A stretch of DNA of 64,000 nt from DASSBG01 sp963800395 (GCA_963800395.1 CAWDBD010000020.1:1-64000); one strand, 5' to 3'; shown: positions 43,142 through 52,914, counted from the first letter of the stretch. Notes: generated by a model from the letters alone, not told the origin. Program-made: numbers and translations.

Positions 43142-43267
43142 ATGAAGGTGCTTTCTTCTCTCAAGTCTGCCAAATCCCGTCACCGCGACTGCAAGATCGT
43201 GCGCCGTCGTGGCAAGGTGTTCGTGATCTGCAAGTCCAACCCCCGCTTCAAGGCGCGCCAGCGCTGA
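43142..43267 (+). CDS. rpmJ: 50S ribosomal protein L36, type B (YkgO-like)
   Basis: A 41-residue protein, MKVLSSLKSAK... ending SNPRFKARQR, typical of the second L36 form. It keeps only two cysteines (residues 17 and 30) and lacks the four-ligand zinc site of type A L36, so it is a zinc-independent form. It is separate from any ribosomal operon, has its own promoter-like sequence (43083-43112) and terminator (43294-43316). In many bacteria this form is controlled by Zur, but no clear Zur box was identified. Confidence 0.93.
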   Translation: MKVLSSLKSAKSRHRDCKIVRRRGKVFVICKSNPRFKARQR

Positions 43268-43293
43268 GCTGCGCCTGGACAAGCACTCGAACG

Positions 43294-43316
43294 AGGCCGC
43301 TGCAAGCGGCCTTTTT
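43294..43316 (+). terminator. Intrinsic terminator of rpmJ
   Basis: AGGCCGC (43294-43300) pairs with GCGGCCT (43306-43312) around TGCAA, followed by five T. It lies 26 bases after the rpmJ stop. Confidence 0.9.
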
Positions 43317-43425
43317 CATGTGTGCAATCCATGCCACAGCGCACAGTTCACGTGTATCGGCATGGATTAACGCCAGATATTCTGTTAAAAGTAGCTCGCA
43401 AACTCCTGACTCGCGGGGAATTATC

Positions 43426-43743
43426 ATGATGATCAAACAGCTGCTCGCCACCACTGCCTTGAGCCTTGGCATCGCCATGGCGGCCCCGGCTCAGGCCGAT
43501 ACGCTGCTGATGCAGCAGGTACACAAGGAAAAGCAGATGGCCATGCCGACGCGCGGCATGACCATGGCGCAGGTAGAGCGTCGCTACGGTGCCCCGCTGA
43601 ACAAGCTGCCCACGCGTGGTGGCGATGCCCCCCGGCATCCGCCCATCAACCGCTGGCAGTATGCGCATTACATTGTGTATTTCGAGCGCAACCGGGTGAT
43701 CCACTCGGTCATCAATCCGCCAACGCAAGACAGCAACAGCTGA
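43426..43743 (+). CDS. Periplasmic BamE/SmpA-like small protein
   Basis: A 105-residue protein with a clear signal peptide (residues 1-24, cleavage near AQA-D). The mature part has the small-domain pattern of BamE/SmpA-like proteins: GMTMAQVERRYGAP, then NRWQYAHYIVYFERNRVIHSVI. There is no lipobox cysteine, so it is probably soluble in the periplasm, not a component of the BAM complex. aguA starts 15 bases after it. Two adjacent ATG codons (43426, 43429) make the start ambiguous by one residue. Confidence 0.75.
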   Translation: MMIKQLLATTALSLGIAMAAPAQADTLLMQQVHKEKQMAMPTRGMTMAQVERRYGAPLNKLPTRGGDAPRHPPINRWQYAHYIVYFERNRVIHSVINPPTQDSNS

Positions 43744-43758
43744 TTGACCGAGGTTCCC

Positions 43759-44778
43759 ATGCGATGGCCTGCCGAATGGGAGCCGCAGGCTGGCGTGCTG
43801 GTCGCATGGCCGCATGCCGGCACCGACTGGGCGGCCAATCTGGCTGAAGTCGAGCAGACCTACCTGGCACTGGCCGCGGCGGTGACCCGGTTTCAGCCGC
43901 TGCTCATCTGTGTCCCCGATACCGCGCTGCGTTCTCACGTCGAGCGACTGCTGGAACATGGCACGGGCCCATTTCCCGTTCGCCTGCTGGAGTCGCCCTA
44001 TGACGACACATGGCTGCGCGACTCCGGGCCCATCACGCTGCGTGACGATGCGGGAAAACCCGAGCTTGCCGACTTTCGCTTCACCGGCTGGGGCGGCAAG
44101 TACGATGCCGCCGAAGACAACCTGCTGAGCTCGCGCCTGGCCAGCGCCGGAGCCTTTGCCGACACGCCACTGCGAACCGTCGACTGGGCACTGGAAGGTG
44201 GCGCGATCGAGTCCGATGGCCAGGGCAGCGTGCTCACCACATGGCATTGCATGCATGCACGGCACCCCGATCTGACCCGGGAGCAGATCGCCAGACACCT
44301 TGCCGCCTACCTGCACGCAGATCGTGTGCTGTGGCTCGACAGCGGCGCCCTGCAAGGTGACGATACCGATGCTCATATTGATACGCTGGCCCGCTTTGCC
44401 CCCGGCGACCGCATTGTCTACCAGGCCTGCGACGCGCCGGACGATCCCCACCATGACGACCTCGCGCGCATGGCCGAGGAACTGGCAGCCCTGCGTACCG
44501 GAACCGGCAAACCCTACACCCTGATCGCCCTGCCCTGGCCTCGAGCCATCGTCGAGGACGGGCGTCGCCTTGCCGCGTCCTACGCCAACTACCTGGTCAT
44601 CAACGATGCGGTTCTGGTGCCAGCCTACGGTGATCCAGCCGATACGCAGGCGACCATGCTGATCGGGCAGGCTCATCCGGGGCGCGAGATCATTCCGATT
44701 CCCTGCCGTCCCCTGATCAGCCAGAACGGCAGCCTGCACTGCATCACCATGCAGCTGCCTGTCGGCGTGCTTGGCTGA
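43759..44778 (+). CDS. aguA: Agmatine deiminase
   Basis: A 339-residue guanidino-group hydrolase of the peptidylarginine-deiminase-like family, making N-carbamoylputrescine from agmatine. Motifs: MRWPAEWEPQAGVLVAWPH, YDDTWLRDSGPI, WALEGGAIESDGQG, DDTDAHIDTLARF and the C-terminal nucleophile cysteine in SLHCITMQLP. The ATG at 43759 gives the common family start; a TTG five codons upstream is in frame. aguB, which completes the route to putrescine, lies 1.9 kb downstream beyond an oppositely oriented exporter. Confidence 0.95.
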   Translation: MRWPAEWEPQAGVLVAWPHAGTDWAANLAEVEQTYLALAAAVTRFQPLLICVPDTALRSHVERLLEHGTGPFPVRLLESPYDDTWLRDSGPITLRDDAGKPELADFRFTGWGGKYDAAEDNLLSSRLASAGAFADTPLRTVDWALEGGAIESDGQGSVLTTWHCMHARHPDLTREQIARHLAAYLHADRVLWLDSGALQGDDTDAHIDTLARFAPGDRIVYQACDAPDDPHHDDLARMAEELAALRTGTGKPYTLIALPWPRAIVEDGRRLAASYANYLVINDAVLVPAYGDPADTQATMLIGQAHPGREIIPIPCRPLISQNGSLHCITMQLPVGVLG

Positions 44779-44866
44779 TCACCACACCCATGGCGTGGGG
44801 CTGCGCGGAGATCCTGCCGTGCACGCCCGCTTACCCACGCAGTCGTCCCTTCGCCGCAACGCCGGT

Positions 44867-46411
44867 TCAATGCGGACCGTCCACCGCCTTCCCGCTCACC
44901 GCCGCATTCTCGACACGATCGCTGTGCCGGGCAAAATCACGGCGGATGCCGCTGATTGCCAGTACCGTCAACAGCGCAGCGACGGCAACGCCGGCATACA
45001 CGTGCACCGTGGCCGTCACCATCGCTTCGCGCAGGTGGTCCGCCACGGCATGCGGCGTCGCCGTGTCATGCAGCGCACGTATCACGGCATCAAGGTCGCT
45101 CGGCCAAGGGCTGCCGGCCTTGCCCGGCGCGTTGTCCAGCGCCTTGCGCATGGCGTGATTGAACAGTGCGCCCACCAGCACTGCGCCCAGGCTCATGCCC
45201 AGATAGCGCGAAAACATGTTCGCGCTGGTCACCACGCCGCGCTCGCTCCAGCCAACAGCTGATTGCAGCGCTACCAGCAGCGGCGTCGACATCAGTCCGA
45301 AGCCGGCACCCAGCAGGGCGTGCACGCCGATCAGCACCGGAACGGACTGGGGTTCGGGCAGCAGGGCGAATGCCAGCGTGGCCAGCAAGGCGAGCACTGC
45401 GCCGATCAGCGCCGTATTGCGGAAGCCGATGCTGAGGTAAAGCCGACCTGACCAGCTCGACGCCAGAGGCCAGCCGAGACTGATGGTGGCCAGCAGCAAG
45501 CCGGCTGCAATCGCATCCAGACCCAGCGCCGATTGCCCGAACGTCGGCAGATAGGTATTGGGTGCCATGAGCACGATGCCCAGACCCACCATGGCCAGGT
45601 TGCTCAGGGCCAGGTTCCGTCGTCGCCACAGCCACGCCGGCATGGTCGGCTCGGCCGCACGCCGCTCAACCCGCCATGCCGCAAACAGCAGAACAATCGC
45701 CGGCACGAAGCTGAGCAGGCTCTGCCACGAGCGCCAGGGCCAGGCCTGGCCGCCTTCCAGCAGACCGAAGAACAGGGCGCCGCTGCCGAGCAGTATCAGT
45801 GCGGCGCCAGTGAAGTCGATGCGGTGCTCGCGCCGTTCGACCTGCTCATGCAGGAAGCGGCTTACCAGGAACAGCGCCACGGCGCCCAGTGGCAGGTTGA
45901 TGAGGAAGATCCAGCGCCAGGATGCGTACTCGACAAACGCGCCACCCAGGGTCGGGCCGACAATCGCTGCCACGCCCCACACGCTGGACAGCCAGCCCTG
46001 GATCGCCGCGCGCTCGCGCACGGTGAACAAATCGCCCACCAGTGTGGCCACCGTGGCCATGATGGCACCGGCACCGAGGCCCTGCAGGCCGCGAAAGACA
46101 ATCAGGCTGGGCATGTTCCAGGCCAGTGCGCAGCAGGCCGAGCCGAGCAGGAAAACCGAGGTACCAAAGACCAGAATCGGCTTGCGACCGTGCAGATCGG
46201 CGAGCTTGCCGTAGATCGGTATGCACACCATCTGCAGCAGCAGGTAGATCGAGAACACCCAGCCGATCCACGCGAAACCTCCGAGGTCCGCCGCAATCTG
46301 TGGCACCGCCGTGGCGATGATGGTGCTGTCCATGGCCGCCAGGAACATGGTCAGCATCAGCGCGCCAAGAATCCAGCGCCGCTCAATGGGGTCGAGCTTC
46401 TGTTCGCTCAT
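44867..46411 (-). CDS. DHA2 family MFS drug/metabolite exporter
   Basis: A 514-residue major facilitator protein with about 14 helices. Motif A appears as GKLADLHGRKPILVFG, motif C as GVAAIVGPTLGGAFVEYASWRWIFLINLP (in parts), and the start RWILGALMLTMFLAAMDSTIIATAVPQIA is typical of the DHA2/EmrB group. Because it is set between aguA and aguB on the opposite strand, export of a polyamine or related compound is possible, but sequence alone shows only the family. No emrA-like membrane-fusion gene is adjacent. Confidence 0.9.
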   Translation of the reverse strand: MSEQKLDPIERRWILGALMLTMFLAAMDSTIIATAVPQIAADLGGFAWIGWVFSIYLLLQMVCIPIYGKLADLHGRKPILVFGTSVFLLGSACCALAWNMPSLIVFRGLQGLGAGAIMATVATLVGDLFTVRERAAIQGWLSSVWGVAAIVGPTLGGAFVEYASWRWIFLINLPLGAVALFLVSRFLHEQVERREHRIDFTGAALILLGSGALFFGLLEGGQAWPWRSWQSLLSFVPAIVLLFAAWRVERRAAEPTMPAWLWRRRNLALSNLAMVGLGIVLMAPNTYLPTFGQSALGLDAIAAGLLLATISLGWPLASSWSGRLYLSIGFRNTALIGAVLALLATLAFALLPEPQSVPVLIGVHALLGAGFGLMSTPLLVALQSAVGWSERGVVTSANMFSRYLGMSLGAVLVGALFNHAMRKALDNAPGKAGSPWPSDLDAVIRALHDTATPHAVADHLREAMVTATVHVYAGVAVAALLTVLAISGIRRDFARHSDRVENAAVSGKAVDGPH

Positions 46412-46655
46412 GCAACCTTCTCGCGGGCCGCGCGAAGTGAAACGATGTAATCCATCAGGCCAGTGTAGCGGCCTGCTGTACCGGCGTGCGCGCGCGCTGC
46501 CGTGGCGCTTGCGCGAGCAAAGATCCCCCATCCCCTGGCTCGGCCTGCGCCCATGCCACCCCGTGGAGATCACCGGTGGCTCCTGCACAGGTCGAACCCC
46601 ACTGTTTTTTCAGCATTTGCGGTATCGTGGAGGCTTTCCAACGCCGGTTCGGGTC

Positions 46656-47546
46656 ATGACAAGTCAAGTACTCAAGGTCGCGCTGCTGCAGGAGACCGAT
46701 CACGGCAGCCGCGACGCCAACCTGGATGCCATCGAGGCCGGGCTGCGCGCGGCCGCAGCACGCGGCGCGCAACTGGTCCTGTTGCAGGAACTGCACAGTG
46801 GTGCGTATTTCTGCCAGCGCGAAAATGTTGCCGTTTTCGATCAGGCCGAACCCATTCCGGGTCCATCCAGCGAGCGCATCGGCGCCCTGGCCGCCGAGTT
46901 GCAACTGGTCGTGGTGGCCTCCCTGTTCGAGCGCCGTGCGGCGGGTTTGTATCACAACACGGCGCTGGTGTTTGATCGCTCGAGCGAAATCGCCGGTCGC
47001 TACCGCAAGATGCACATTCCCGATGATCCGGGCTTTTACGAGAAGTTCTACTTCACGCCGGGCGACCTCGGATTCGAACCGATCGATACCTCGGTGGGCA
47101 GGCTTGGCGTGCTGGTGTGCTGGGACCAGTGGTATCCGGAAGCGGCACGTCTGATGGCCCTGGCCGGCGCCGATCTGTTGCTCTACCCCACCGCGATTGG
47201 CTGGGACCCGCAGGACGACGATGCCGAAATGGCCCGCCAGCGCGACGCCTGGATCACCGTGCAACGCGGCCATGCCGTCGCCAATGGACTGCCGCTGCTG
47301 GCCTGCAACCGGACCGGTTTCGAGCCCGACCCGGAGGATGCGAAAAGCGGCATCCGCTTCTGGGGCTCCAGTTTTGTTGCCGGACCGCAAGGTGAAATTC
47401 TGGCCGAAGCGGGCAGCGACACGGCACAGCTGCTGCTGACGGACATCGACATGGCCCGCAGCGAGGACGTGCGACGCATCTGGCCTTTCCTGCGCGACCG
47501 GCGGATTGATGCCTACGCCGATCTGTCGAAGCGATTCAGGGACTGA
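46656..47546 (+). CDS. aguB: N-carbamoylputrescine amidase
   Basis: A 296-residue nitrilase-superfamily enzyme, giving putrescine, CO2 and ammonia. Catalytic glutamate in VLLQELHSGAYF, lysine in RYRKMHIPDDPGFYEKFYF, cysteine in VCWDQWYPEAARL. The IPDDPGFYEKFYFTPGD segment is specific to N-carbamoylputrescine amidases. It completes the agmatine route with aguA. Start ATG at 46656; the divergent exporter starts 244 bases upstream. Confidence 0.95.
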   Translation: MTSQVLKVALLQETDHGSRDANLDAIEAGLRAAAARGAQLVLLQELHSGAYFCQRENVAVFDQAEPIPGPSSERIGALAAELQLVVVASLFERRAAGLYHNTALVFDRSSEIAGRYRKMHIPDDPGFYEKFYFTPGDLGFEPIDTSVGRLGVLVCWDQWYPEAARLMALAGADLLLYPTAIGWDPQDDDAEMARQRDAWITVQRGHAVANGLPLLACNRTGFEPDPEDAKSGIRFWGSSFVAGPQGEILAEAGSDTAQLLLTDIDMARSEDVRRIWPFLRDRRIDAYADLSKRFRD

Positions 47547-47720
47547 CCGACGGGGTCTGAAAGCCGCAGGCCGCGCGCTTGCGTCTGCGCTGCCCTGCAC
47601 AAGGGCGGCGTTCTCCCGGTCAGCCGGACCGAAGCCGCCACAATACACAATTTGGCCCGCAACGCTTGTCGTCAATGCCTGCTGCCGCCATGATGGAGGT
47701 TTGCGACCGATGTCCCACCC

Positions 47721-48959
47721 ATGACCGAGACCTCCCCTTCTTCCGAGTCACCTCCTGCCCCGTCCGACGTGCTCGCCGAACAGCCCATTGAACGGGTGAC
47801 GCGCGATGGCGTGGAATACGTGTTGCTGGGTACCGCACACGTATCCCGCACCAGCGTGGCGGCGGTCGAGGCGATGCTGGAAAGCGAGCCCTTTGATGCC
47901 GTGGCCGTCGAGCTGTGCCCGAGCCGGGCACGCGCGATGCGCGACCCCGAAGCCTTCAAGCGCATGGACCTGTTCCAGGTGATCCGCAGGCGTCAGGTCG
48001 GCATGGTGGCTGCCAGCCTGGTGCTGTCGTCATTCCAGAAACGGCTGGCCGAGCAATTCGGCATCGAGCCTGGCGCCGAGATGAAAGCGGCCATGGAAGG
48101 TGCCGACAAACGTGGCAAGCCGGTCTGGCTGATCGACCGCGAGGTAGGCACCACCTTCAAGCGAAGCTGGCGCAGACTGGGGTTTCGCGAGCGCATGAGC
48201 CTTTTGCTGGGCCTGATTGCCAGCATCTTCGAGCGCGAGCACATCGACGAAGACGAGATCGAGAAACTCAAGCAGGGTGACCTGATGGAGGGTGCGTTTG
48301 CCGAGTTCGCCAAGGAGTCGGAAACACTGTACGACGGGCTGATCAGCGAACGCGACAGTTACATGGCGGCCAGCCTGAGCGACCAGGCCGCGCGCCTGCC
48401 GTCGGTGCAGAAGGTTCTGGTCGTCATCGGCGCCGGTCACCTGGCAGGCACGCGCGACAAGCTCTTGCACGAAACCCGCCCTGCACTGACCGTACGCCAT
48501 GAACTGGAACTCGTACCGCCGGCCTCACGCTGGCCCAGGTACCTGACTGCGGGATTGCTGGTGGCGATCTTCGTGGCCATTGCCTGGGCCTTTCATCAGG
48601 ACGCCGCCCTGGGCACCGATGCATTGAAATGGTGGATCCTGCTGACCGGGGGCGGCGCGGCGCTGGGCGCTCTGATCAGCGCAGCGCACCCCTTGAGCAT
48701 TCTGGCAGCCTTCATCTCCGCCCCACTCAAGCCGTTTCGCCCGGGCATTCCCGCCGGCGCTGTCAGCGCCCTGGCCGAAGTATGGATTCGACGACCCAGA
48801 GTGGGTGATTTCGACACGCTGCGCGATGACCTGGCGCACGCCAGCGGCTGGTGGAAGAATCGCGTGGCCCGGACCCTGATGATCTTCATGCTGGTCAACC
48901 TGGGTACCATCGCCGGCGAATACACCGCCGGCATCCACATCTTCAAAAGCCTGCTGTAG
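47721..48959 (+). CDS. TraB/PrgY family membrane protein
   Basis: A 412-residue protein. The N-terminal TraB domain has LLGTAHVSRTSV (residues 36-47), VAVELCPSRARAM, VWLIDREVGTTFKRSW and VVIGAGHLAG; the C-terminal third has about four membrane helices (residues about 275-400). The family includes Enterococcus TraB/PrgY, which reduces pheromone, and relatives with a metal-protease-like active site; the bacterial role here is unknown. The DUF349 gene starts 14 bases downstream. Confidence 0.9.
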   Translation: MTETSPSSESPPAPSDVLAEQPIERVTRDGVEYVLLGTAHVSRTSVAAVEAMLESEPFDAVAVELCPSRARAMRDPEAFKRMDLFQVIRRRQVGMVAASLVLSSFQKRLAEQFGIEPGAEMKAAMEGADKRGKPVWLIDREVGTTFKRSWRRLGFRERMSLLLGLIASIFEREHIDEDEIEKLKQGDLMEGAFAEFAKESETLYDGLISERDSYMAASLSDQAARLPSVQKVLVVIGAGHLAGTRDKLLHETRPALTVRHELELVPPASRWPRYLTAGLLVAIFVAIAWAFHQDAALGTDALKWWILLTGGGAALGALISAAHPLSILAAFISAPLKPFRPGIPAGAVSALAEVWIRRPRVGDFDTLRDDLAHASGWWKNRVARTLMIFMLVNLGTIAGEYTAGIHIFKSLL

Positions 48960-48973
48960 CCCGGACCAAGCCG

Positions 48974-51397
48974 ATGAACAAGTGGCTGAAAAGATCACCT
49001 GCGCAGTCCCGGAACCCGGCGGCCCGCCGCCAGGCCGTGGCCAGCGACCCCCTGGAATCGCTCGGCCAGACATTGCACGAGTTTGCACGCAGCGATAGCG
49101 ATGCCAGCGTGCGCAAGGCGGCATTGCAGCGCGCAGCCGATCTGGACCTGGCGCAGTCGAGCCAGCAGGACGATGTCGACGAGCAGGTACGCGGGGCCGC
49201 CAGCCGACTTTACCGCGACCTGCTGGCCGGCACACACGATGATGCCCCGCCCCTTGCAGAGCGCCTGCGCCGCCTTGCTGATATCCATGACCGGGCCCTG
49301 CTGGAGCATCTGAGCCGACATGCAGCCGAGGCCGCCTTGCGTGAAGCCGCCTTGCGCAAACTGGATCGCTCCGGCCTGACCCTGGAGCGTCTGCTGGCGG
49401 ATCCTGACCGCGAGCTGCGTCTGCGCCTGCTTGACGACATCCAGGACCCCGGTCAACTGCGCCAGATCATTGACAGGTCGCACCGACGCGACAAGCAACT
49501 GCACCGCCAGGCCACGGCCCGGCTGCATGCCATTGAGCTTGCCGCAGGTGATGCCACAGCCATCCGCAGCGAAGCCGAGCAGCTTTGCCGGCAACTTGAG
49601 GGCATGCCCGGAGGGCAGGCCAGCGAGGCGGCAATCGACAGCATCGATCAGCGCTGGCGCCTGATTGGCGAGGCCGTGGACCCGGTCCTCAAGACCCGTT
49701 ACGACAATGCCCGTGCCCAGTCCCTGGCGGCAGCACAGGCCAAATCGCAGCCGGCAGCAGCAGCGAATGCAGCAGCACGCAAGATGCCGCGCATGGACGA
49801 ACCGCAGCACCCCAGCGCCCGGGTCGATGCGAATGCCCCTGAAATCCAGAAACTGGCCGCCGAGAATCGCTTCCAGGCCAGCGTCGAGGCGGGCAAGGCA
49901 TCACAAGCAGAAACCAGGACAAAAGACGCCCCCGCGAAAAAGAACGCTGCCGCATTGCTGCCGCTACTGGAAGCACTGGAAACAGCACTGGATGCCGGAA
50001 ACCTGGGCGAAGCCGACAAGGCCCTGCGGCAACTGCAGCCACGCCAGCAGCAGCTGCCAGGCAAGCTTGCCGGTCGTTGGCATGCGGCCCGGCAACGCCT
50101 GGCCGAACTGAAACGCTGGCAGCAATGGTCCAGCCGTCGCCAGCGCCGCCAGTTATGCGTGGAGGCACGTGCCATGCGTGGCAGCACACAACACCCCGAG
50201 GCCATCGCCAATCGCATCCGCGACCTGCGCCAGACCTGGAGTGGTCTGGATGCGCTGGAGCCGTCATCAGGGAGAACTTCGGCAGCCGATGCAGCACTCA
50301 AACGACGCTTCAACAGCCTGTGCCAGGCCGCGCTCGAGCCTACCCGCGAATGGTTCGAGCGACGCAACACGCTGCGCGCCGAGCTCGGCCAGCGTATCGA
50401 GGCACTGCTGCAGGCCGACAGCCCGGACGACGAGGACTGGACGGCCCTTGCAGCATGGCGCAGGCAACTGGCTGCGGCCCGTCGCGACCTGGACAAGGTC
50501 GAGCCGCGCCGGCGCAAGGCGCTGGCACGGCGCCTGAGCCGGGCGATCAGCAAGCTCGACATGCCACTGGATAGCCACTACCAGCACGTCAGCACGACGC
50601 ATGAACGTCTCATTGCCCAGGCACAGGCCCTGATGGAGATGGAGCCAGGCAAGAGACCCGCCGCTGCCCGTGCACTCCAGGCCCAATGGAAAGCGGCAGG
50701 GCCCGGTCGTCGCGATCTGGACAACAAGCAATGGCGCGCATTCCGCGCCGCCATGGACGCTGTGTTTGCAGAACGCGAGCGCGCTCACAAGCAGCATGCC
50801 GAAGAGCAGCAACAGCAACTGCAACGGGCGCGACAACTTGTCGATGAACTGCAGACAAGAGTGCATGCCAACACCGAAGTGAACGCACTGCGCACGGCCC
50901 TGCGCGAGGCCAGCGACGCCTGGCGCCAGTTGCATGTTCGCGACAAGACCCTGACGCAACGGTTCGAGGCATTGCGCCGCGGCATCGACCAGCGCGCGCA
51001 AGAACTGGATGCCGAAAAGCTGCGGCAGCGCTACCGTGACTGGCTGACTTCAGCCGAAAACGGCCAGTCCACCGCGGACATGCCAGCGGCCTTGCGCAGC
51101 GCAGCCGATAGCCGCAAGGACACCCCGGCCGATAACGCAAGCGTGCGTGAGCTGCTGGTACAGATGGAAGCTCTGGCAGGCATCGACAGCCCCGATGAGG
51201 ATCACGATATGCGCATGCAGATCAACCTGAAACGCCTGCAGGCCAGCCTCGGCGAAGGACGGCGCGAGCATCCGCGCGAGCAACTGGAATCCCAGTTGGC
51301 ACGATGGGCTGCGCTTGGGCCCGTGGCACCATCGGAAACCGCATTGCAGCAGCGGTTTGCCAGCGCGCTGGAAGCGGTTCTGAAGCGGATTCAATGA
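48974..51397 (+). CDS. Large DUF349 helical protein
   Basis: An 807-residue, almost wholly helical and charged protein with several DUF349 repeats, such as LQAQWKAAGPGRRDLDNKQWRAF in parts and similar W-x-x-G-x-x-x-x-x-x-D-x-x-L-x-x-x-F motifs (for example RIRDLRQTWSGLDALEP). The first about 230 residues resemble HEAT-like repeats (VRKAALQRAADLD, LREAALRKLD). No signal peptide. Function unknown; DUF349 proteins have been connected with stress responses. The ATG at 48974 lies 14 bases past the TraB-family stop, so the two probably form an operon. Confidence 0.85.
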   Translation: MNKWLKRSPAQSRNPAARRQAVASDPLESLGQTLHEFARSDSDASVRKAALQRAADLDLAQSSQQDDVDEQVRGAASRLYRDLLAGTHDDAPPLAERLRRLADIHDRALLEHLSRHAAEAALREAALRKLDRSGLTLERLLADPDRELRLRLLDDIQDPGQLRQIIDRSHRRDKQLHRQATARLHAIELAAGDATAIRSEAEQLCRQLEGMPGGQASEAAIDSIDQRWRLIGEAVDPVLKTRYDNARAQSLAAAQAKSQPAAAANAAARKMPRMDEPQHPSARVDANAPEIQKLAAENRFQASVEAGKASQAETRTKDAPAKKNAAALLPLLEALETALDAGNLGEADKALRQLQPRQQQLPGKLAGRWHAARQRLAELKRWQQWSSRRQRRQLCVEARAMRGSTQHPEAIANRIRDLRQTWSGLDALEPSSGRTSAADAALKRRFNSLCQAALEPTREWFERRNTLRAELGQRIEALLQADSPDDEDWTALAAWRRQLAAARRDLDKVEPRRRKALARRLSRAISKLDMPLDSHYQHVSTTHERLIAQAQALMEMEPGKRPAAARALQAQWKAAGPGRRDLDNKQWRAFRAAMDAVFAERERAHKQHAEEQQQQLQRARQLVDELQTRVHANTEVNALRTALREASDAWRQLHVRDKTLTQRFEALRRGIDQRAQELDAEKLRQRYRDWLTSAENGQSTADMPAALRSAADSRKDTPADNASVRELLVQMEALAGIDSPDEDHDMRMQINLKRLQASLGEGRREHPREQLESQLARWAALGPVAPSETALQQRFASALEAVLKRIQ

Positions 51398-51532
51398 CTT
51401 CAGGGCACTGCAGCGAGCGGATCCGCAGCGCATTTCGCAAGCCGGCTGCGGGCTGCCATTGTCAGGCCACCCGCCTCACAGGCTATAATCGACGCTTTGA
51501 ACCGAATGAATCTGCGTAGGGGCACCCGTACG

Positions 51533-51862
51533 ATGAAACGATTTTTGCTGACCGCCGCATGCTTGGCCGCCACCCTCATGGCATCGGGCAACGCTCTGGC
51601 CAAGGGTGACAAGGCGCACGGCCGCACAATGGTCTATACCTGCCATGGCTGCCACGGTGTGCCGGGATACGAGAATGCCTATCCCAATTACCGGGTGCCG
51701 CGAATCGCCGGCCAGAACTACCAGTATCTGAAAACCGCACTCAACGAATACCGTAATGGCAACCGCTCGCATCCGACCATGCAGGCCCAGGCACAAAGCC
51801 TGAGCGAACAGGATATCGATGACATCGCCACCTACCTGTCCGGACTGAAGCCAGCCAAATGA
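51533..51862 (+). CDS. Periplasmic monohaem cytochrome c
   Basis: A 109-residue protein with a signal peptide (1-23, ending NALA) and the haem site YTCHGCHGVPGYENAYPNY (CHGCH at about residues 37-41). RIAGQNYQYLKTALNEYRNGNRSH is the conserved region that carries the axial methionine further on (PTMQAQ). It belongs to the c553/c4-like short cytochromes. It overlaps nothing but is followed after 17 bases by a second cytochrome of similar size, suggesting a tandem duplication and shared transcription. Confidence 0.93.
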   Translation: MKRFLLTAACLAATLMASGNALAKGDKAHGRTMVYTCHGCHGVPGYENAYPNYRVPRIAGQNYQYLKTALNEYRNGNRSHPTMQAQAQSLSEQDIDDIATYLSGLKPAK

Positions 51863-51879
51863 ACTCCGAGGAAGCAAGC

Positions 51880-52230
51880 ATGAAGCGCATTGCCATACCG
51901 ACCCTGATTGCCCTCGCCCTGCTGGTTTCCGGCTCGGCCCTGGCTTCCGGCGACATCGCCGCCGGCAAGGACAAGGCCACCACGTGCACCGCCTGCCACG
52001 GCGCCGATGGCAACGCCACCGATCCGCAGTACCCTCGCCTTGCCGGCCAGTGGGACAACTATCTGCTGCAGGCGCTCAAGGAATACAAGAGCGGCCAACG
52101 CAAGAATCCGATCATGATGGGCTTTGCGTCCAATCTGTCGGAGCAGGACATGGAAGATCTCGCCAGCTACTATTCCAGTCTGCCCGGCAAACTGGATGAC
52201 CTCAGCCAGCACGTGCAGGGCTCGGATTAG
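51880..52230 (+). CDS. Periplasmic monohaem cytochrome c (paralogue)
   Basis: A 116-residue protein: signal peptide 1-23 (ending ALA), haem motif CTACHGADGNATD at about residues 36-48, YPRLAGQWDNYLLQALKEYKSG and MMGFASNLSEQDMEDLASY, the latter with the axial methionine. GAGGAAGC precedes the ATG. It is a paralogue of the upstream cytochrome (both read R-x-AGQ-x-x-x-Y-L-x-x-AL-x-EY). Both probably carry electrons to a terminal oxidase. Convergent with nfuA 39 bases later. Confidence 0.93.
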   Translation: MKRIAIPTLIALALLVSGSALASGDIAAGKDKATTCTACHGADGNATDPQYPRLAGQWDNYLLQALKEYKSGQRKNPIMMGFASNLSEQDMEDLASYYSSLPGKLDDLSQHVQGSD

Positions 52231-52269
52231 CCTGGGCGGCCACGTTCGCGGGCCTGACGCGCGCGGCGA

Positions 52270-52878
52270 TCATCGCATCGCCGACGCACCCTGCTTGTCG
52301 TCGTAGTACGGGTTTTCGCCCTTGGCGTGTTCGGTTGCGTCGCGGACCCCGGCAATCGCCGGCAAGTGCTTGCGCAAGGTGGTTTCCACACCCTGCTTGA
52401 GAGTCACGTCAGCCATGCCGCAGCCATGGCAGCCACCGCCGAACTCCAGCACGGCCACATCATCGTCGTCGATCCGCAGCAATTTCACCTGGCCACCGTG
52501 GGCGGCAAGTTGCGGATTGATTTCCGACTCGATCACGTAGCGCGCCCGGGTAGCCAGATCCGAATCGTCGGCGGGCGCATGGCCACGGATGCCCGGCGCT
52601 GAAATACGCAGTTGCCCGCCTGCGCGCTGCTCCTCGAAATCGATACGCGCCTCACCCAGCCACTCGGCGCTGCCGGAAGCCACGTGCAGGGTAAAGCCCT
52701 GACAGGCTACCGACGCCTCGTCCCCCGACAGGTCGTCCAGCTCGCAGAAACTCAGGTCCACCCGCGCCGCCGGCGTACCGGCCGACTCGACTGCAATCAG
52801 GATGCCGAAATCCTCGTTGCCCTGCTGTTCCATGAGCTGGCGAAAATGCTGTTGTGCGCGCGCAGAAACCTCGATCAT
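52270..52878 (-). CDS. nfuA: Fe-S biogenesis protein NfuA
   Basis: A 202-residue protein: degenerate A-type carrier domain (residues 1-95) and a C-terminal Nfu domain with EINPQLAAHGGQVKLL and the cluster-binding FGGGCHGCGMADVTLKQGVE (CxxC). It delivers 4Fe-4S clusters to target enzymes. A TATAAT box lies 37 bases upstream of its ATG at 52878. It occupies the place directly after nlpD where rpoS commonly lies. Confidence 0.93.
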   Translation of the reverse strand: MIEVSARAQQHFRQLMEQQGNEDFGILIAVESAGTPAARVDLSFCELDDLSGDEASVACQGFTLHVASGSAEWLGEARIDFEEQRAGGQLRISAPGIRGHAPADDSDLATRARYVIESEINPQLAAHGGQVKLLRIDDDDVAVLEFGGGCHGCGMADVTLKQGVETTLRKHLPAIAGVRDATEHAKGENPYYDDKQGASAMR

Positions 52879-52914
52879 CGTGCTCTCTGTATAAAGAAGA
52901 CCGTATTGGTTCTG

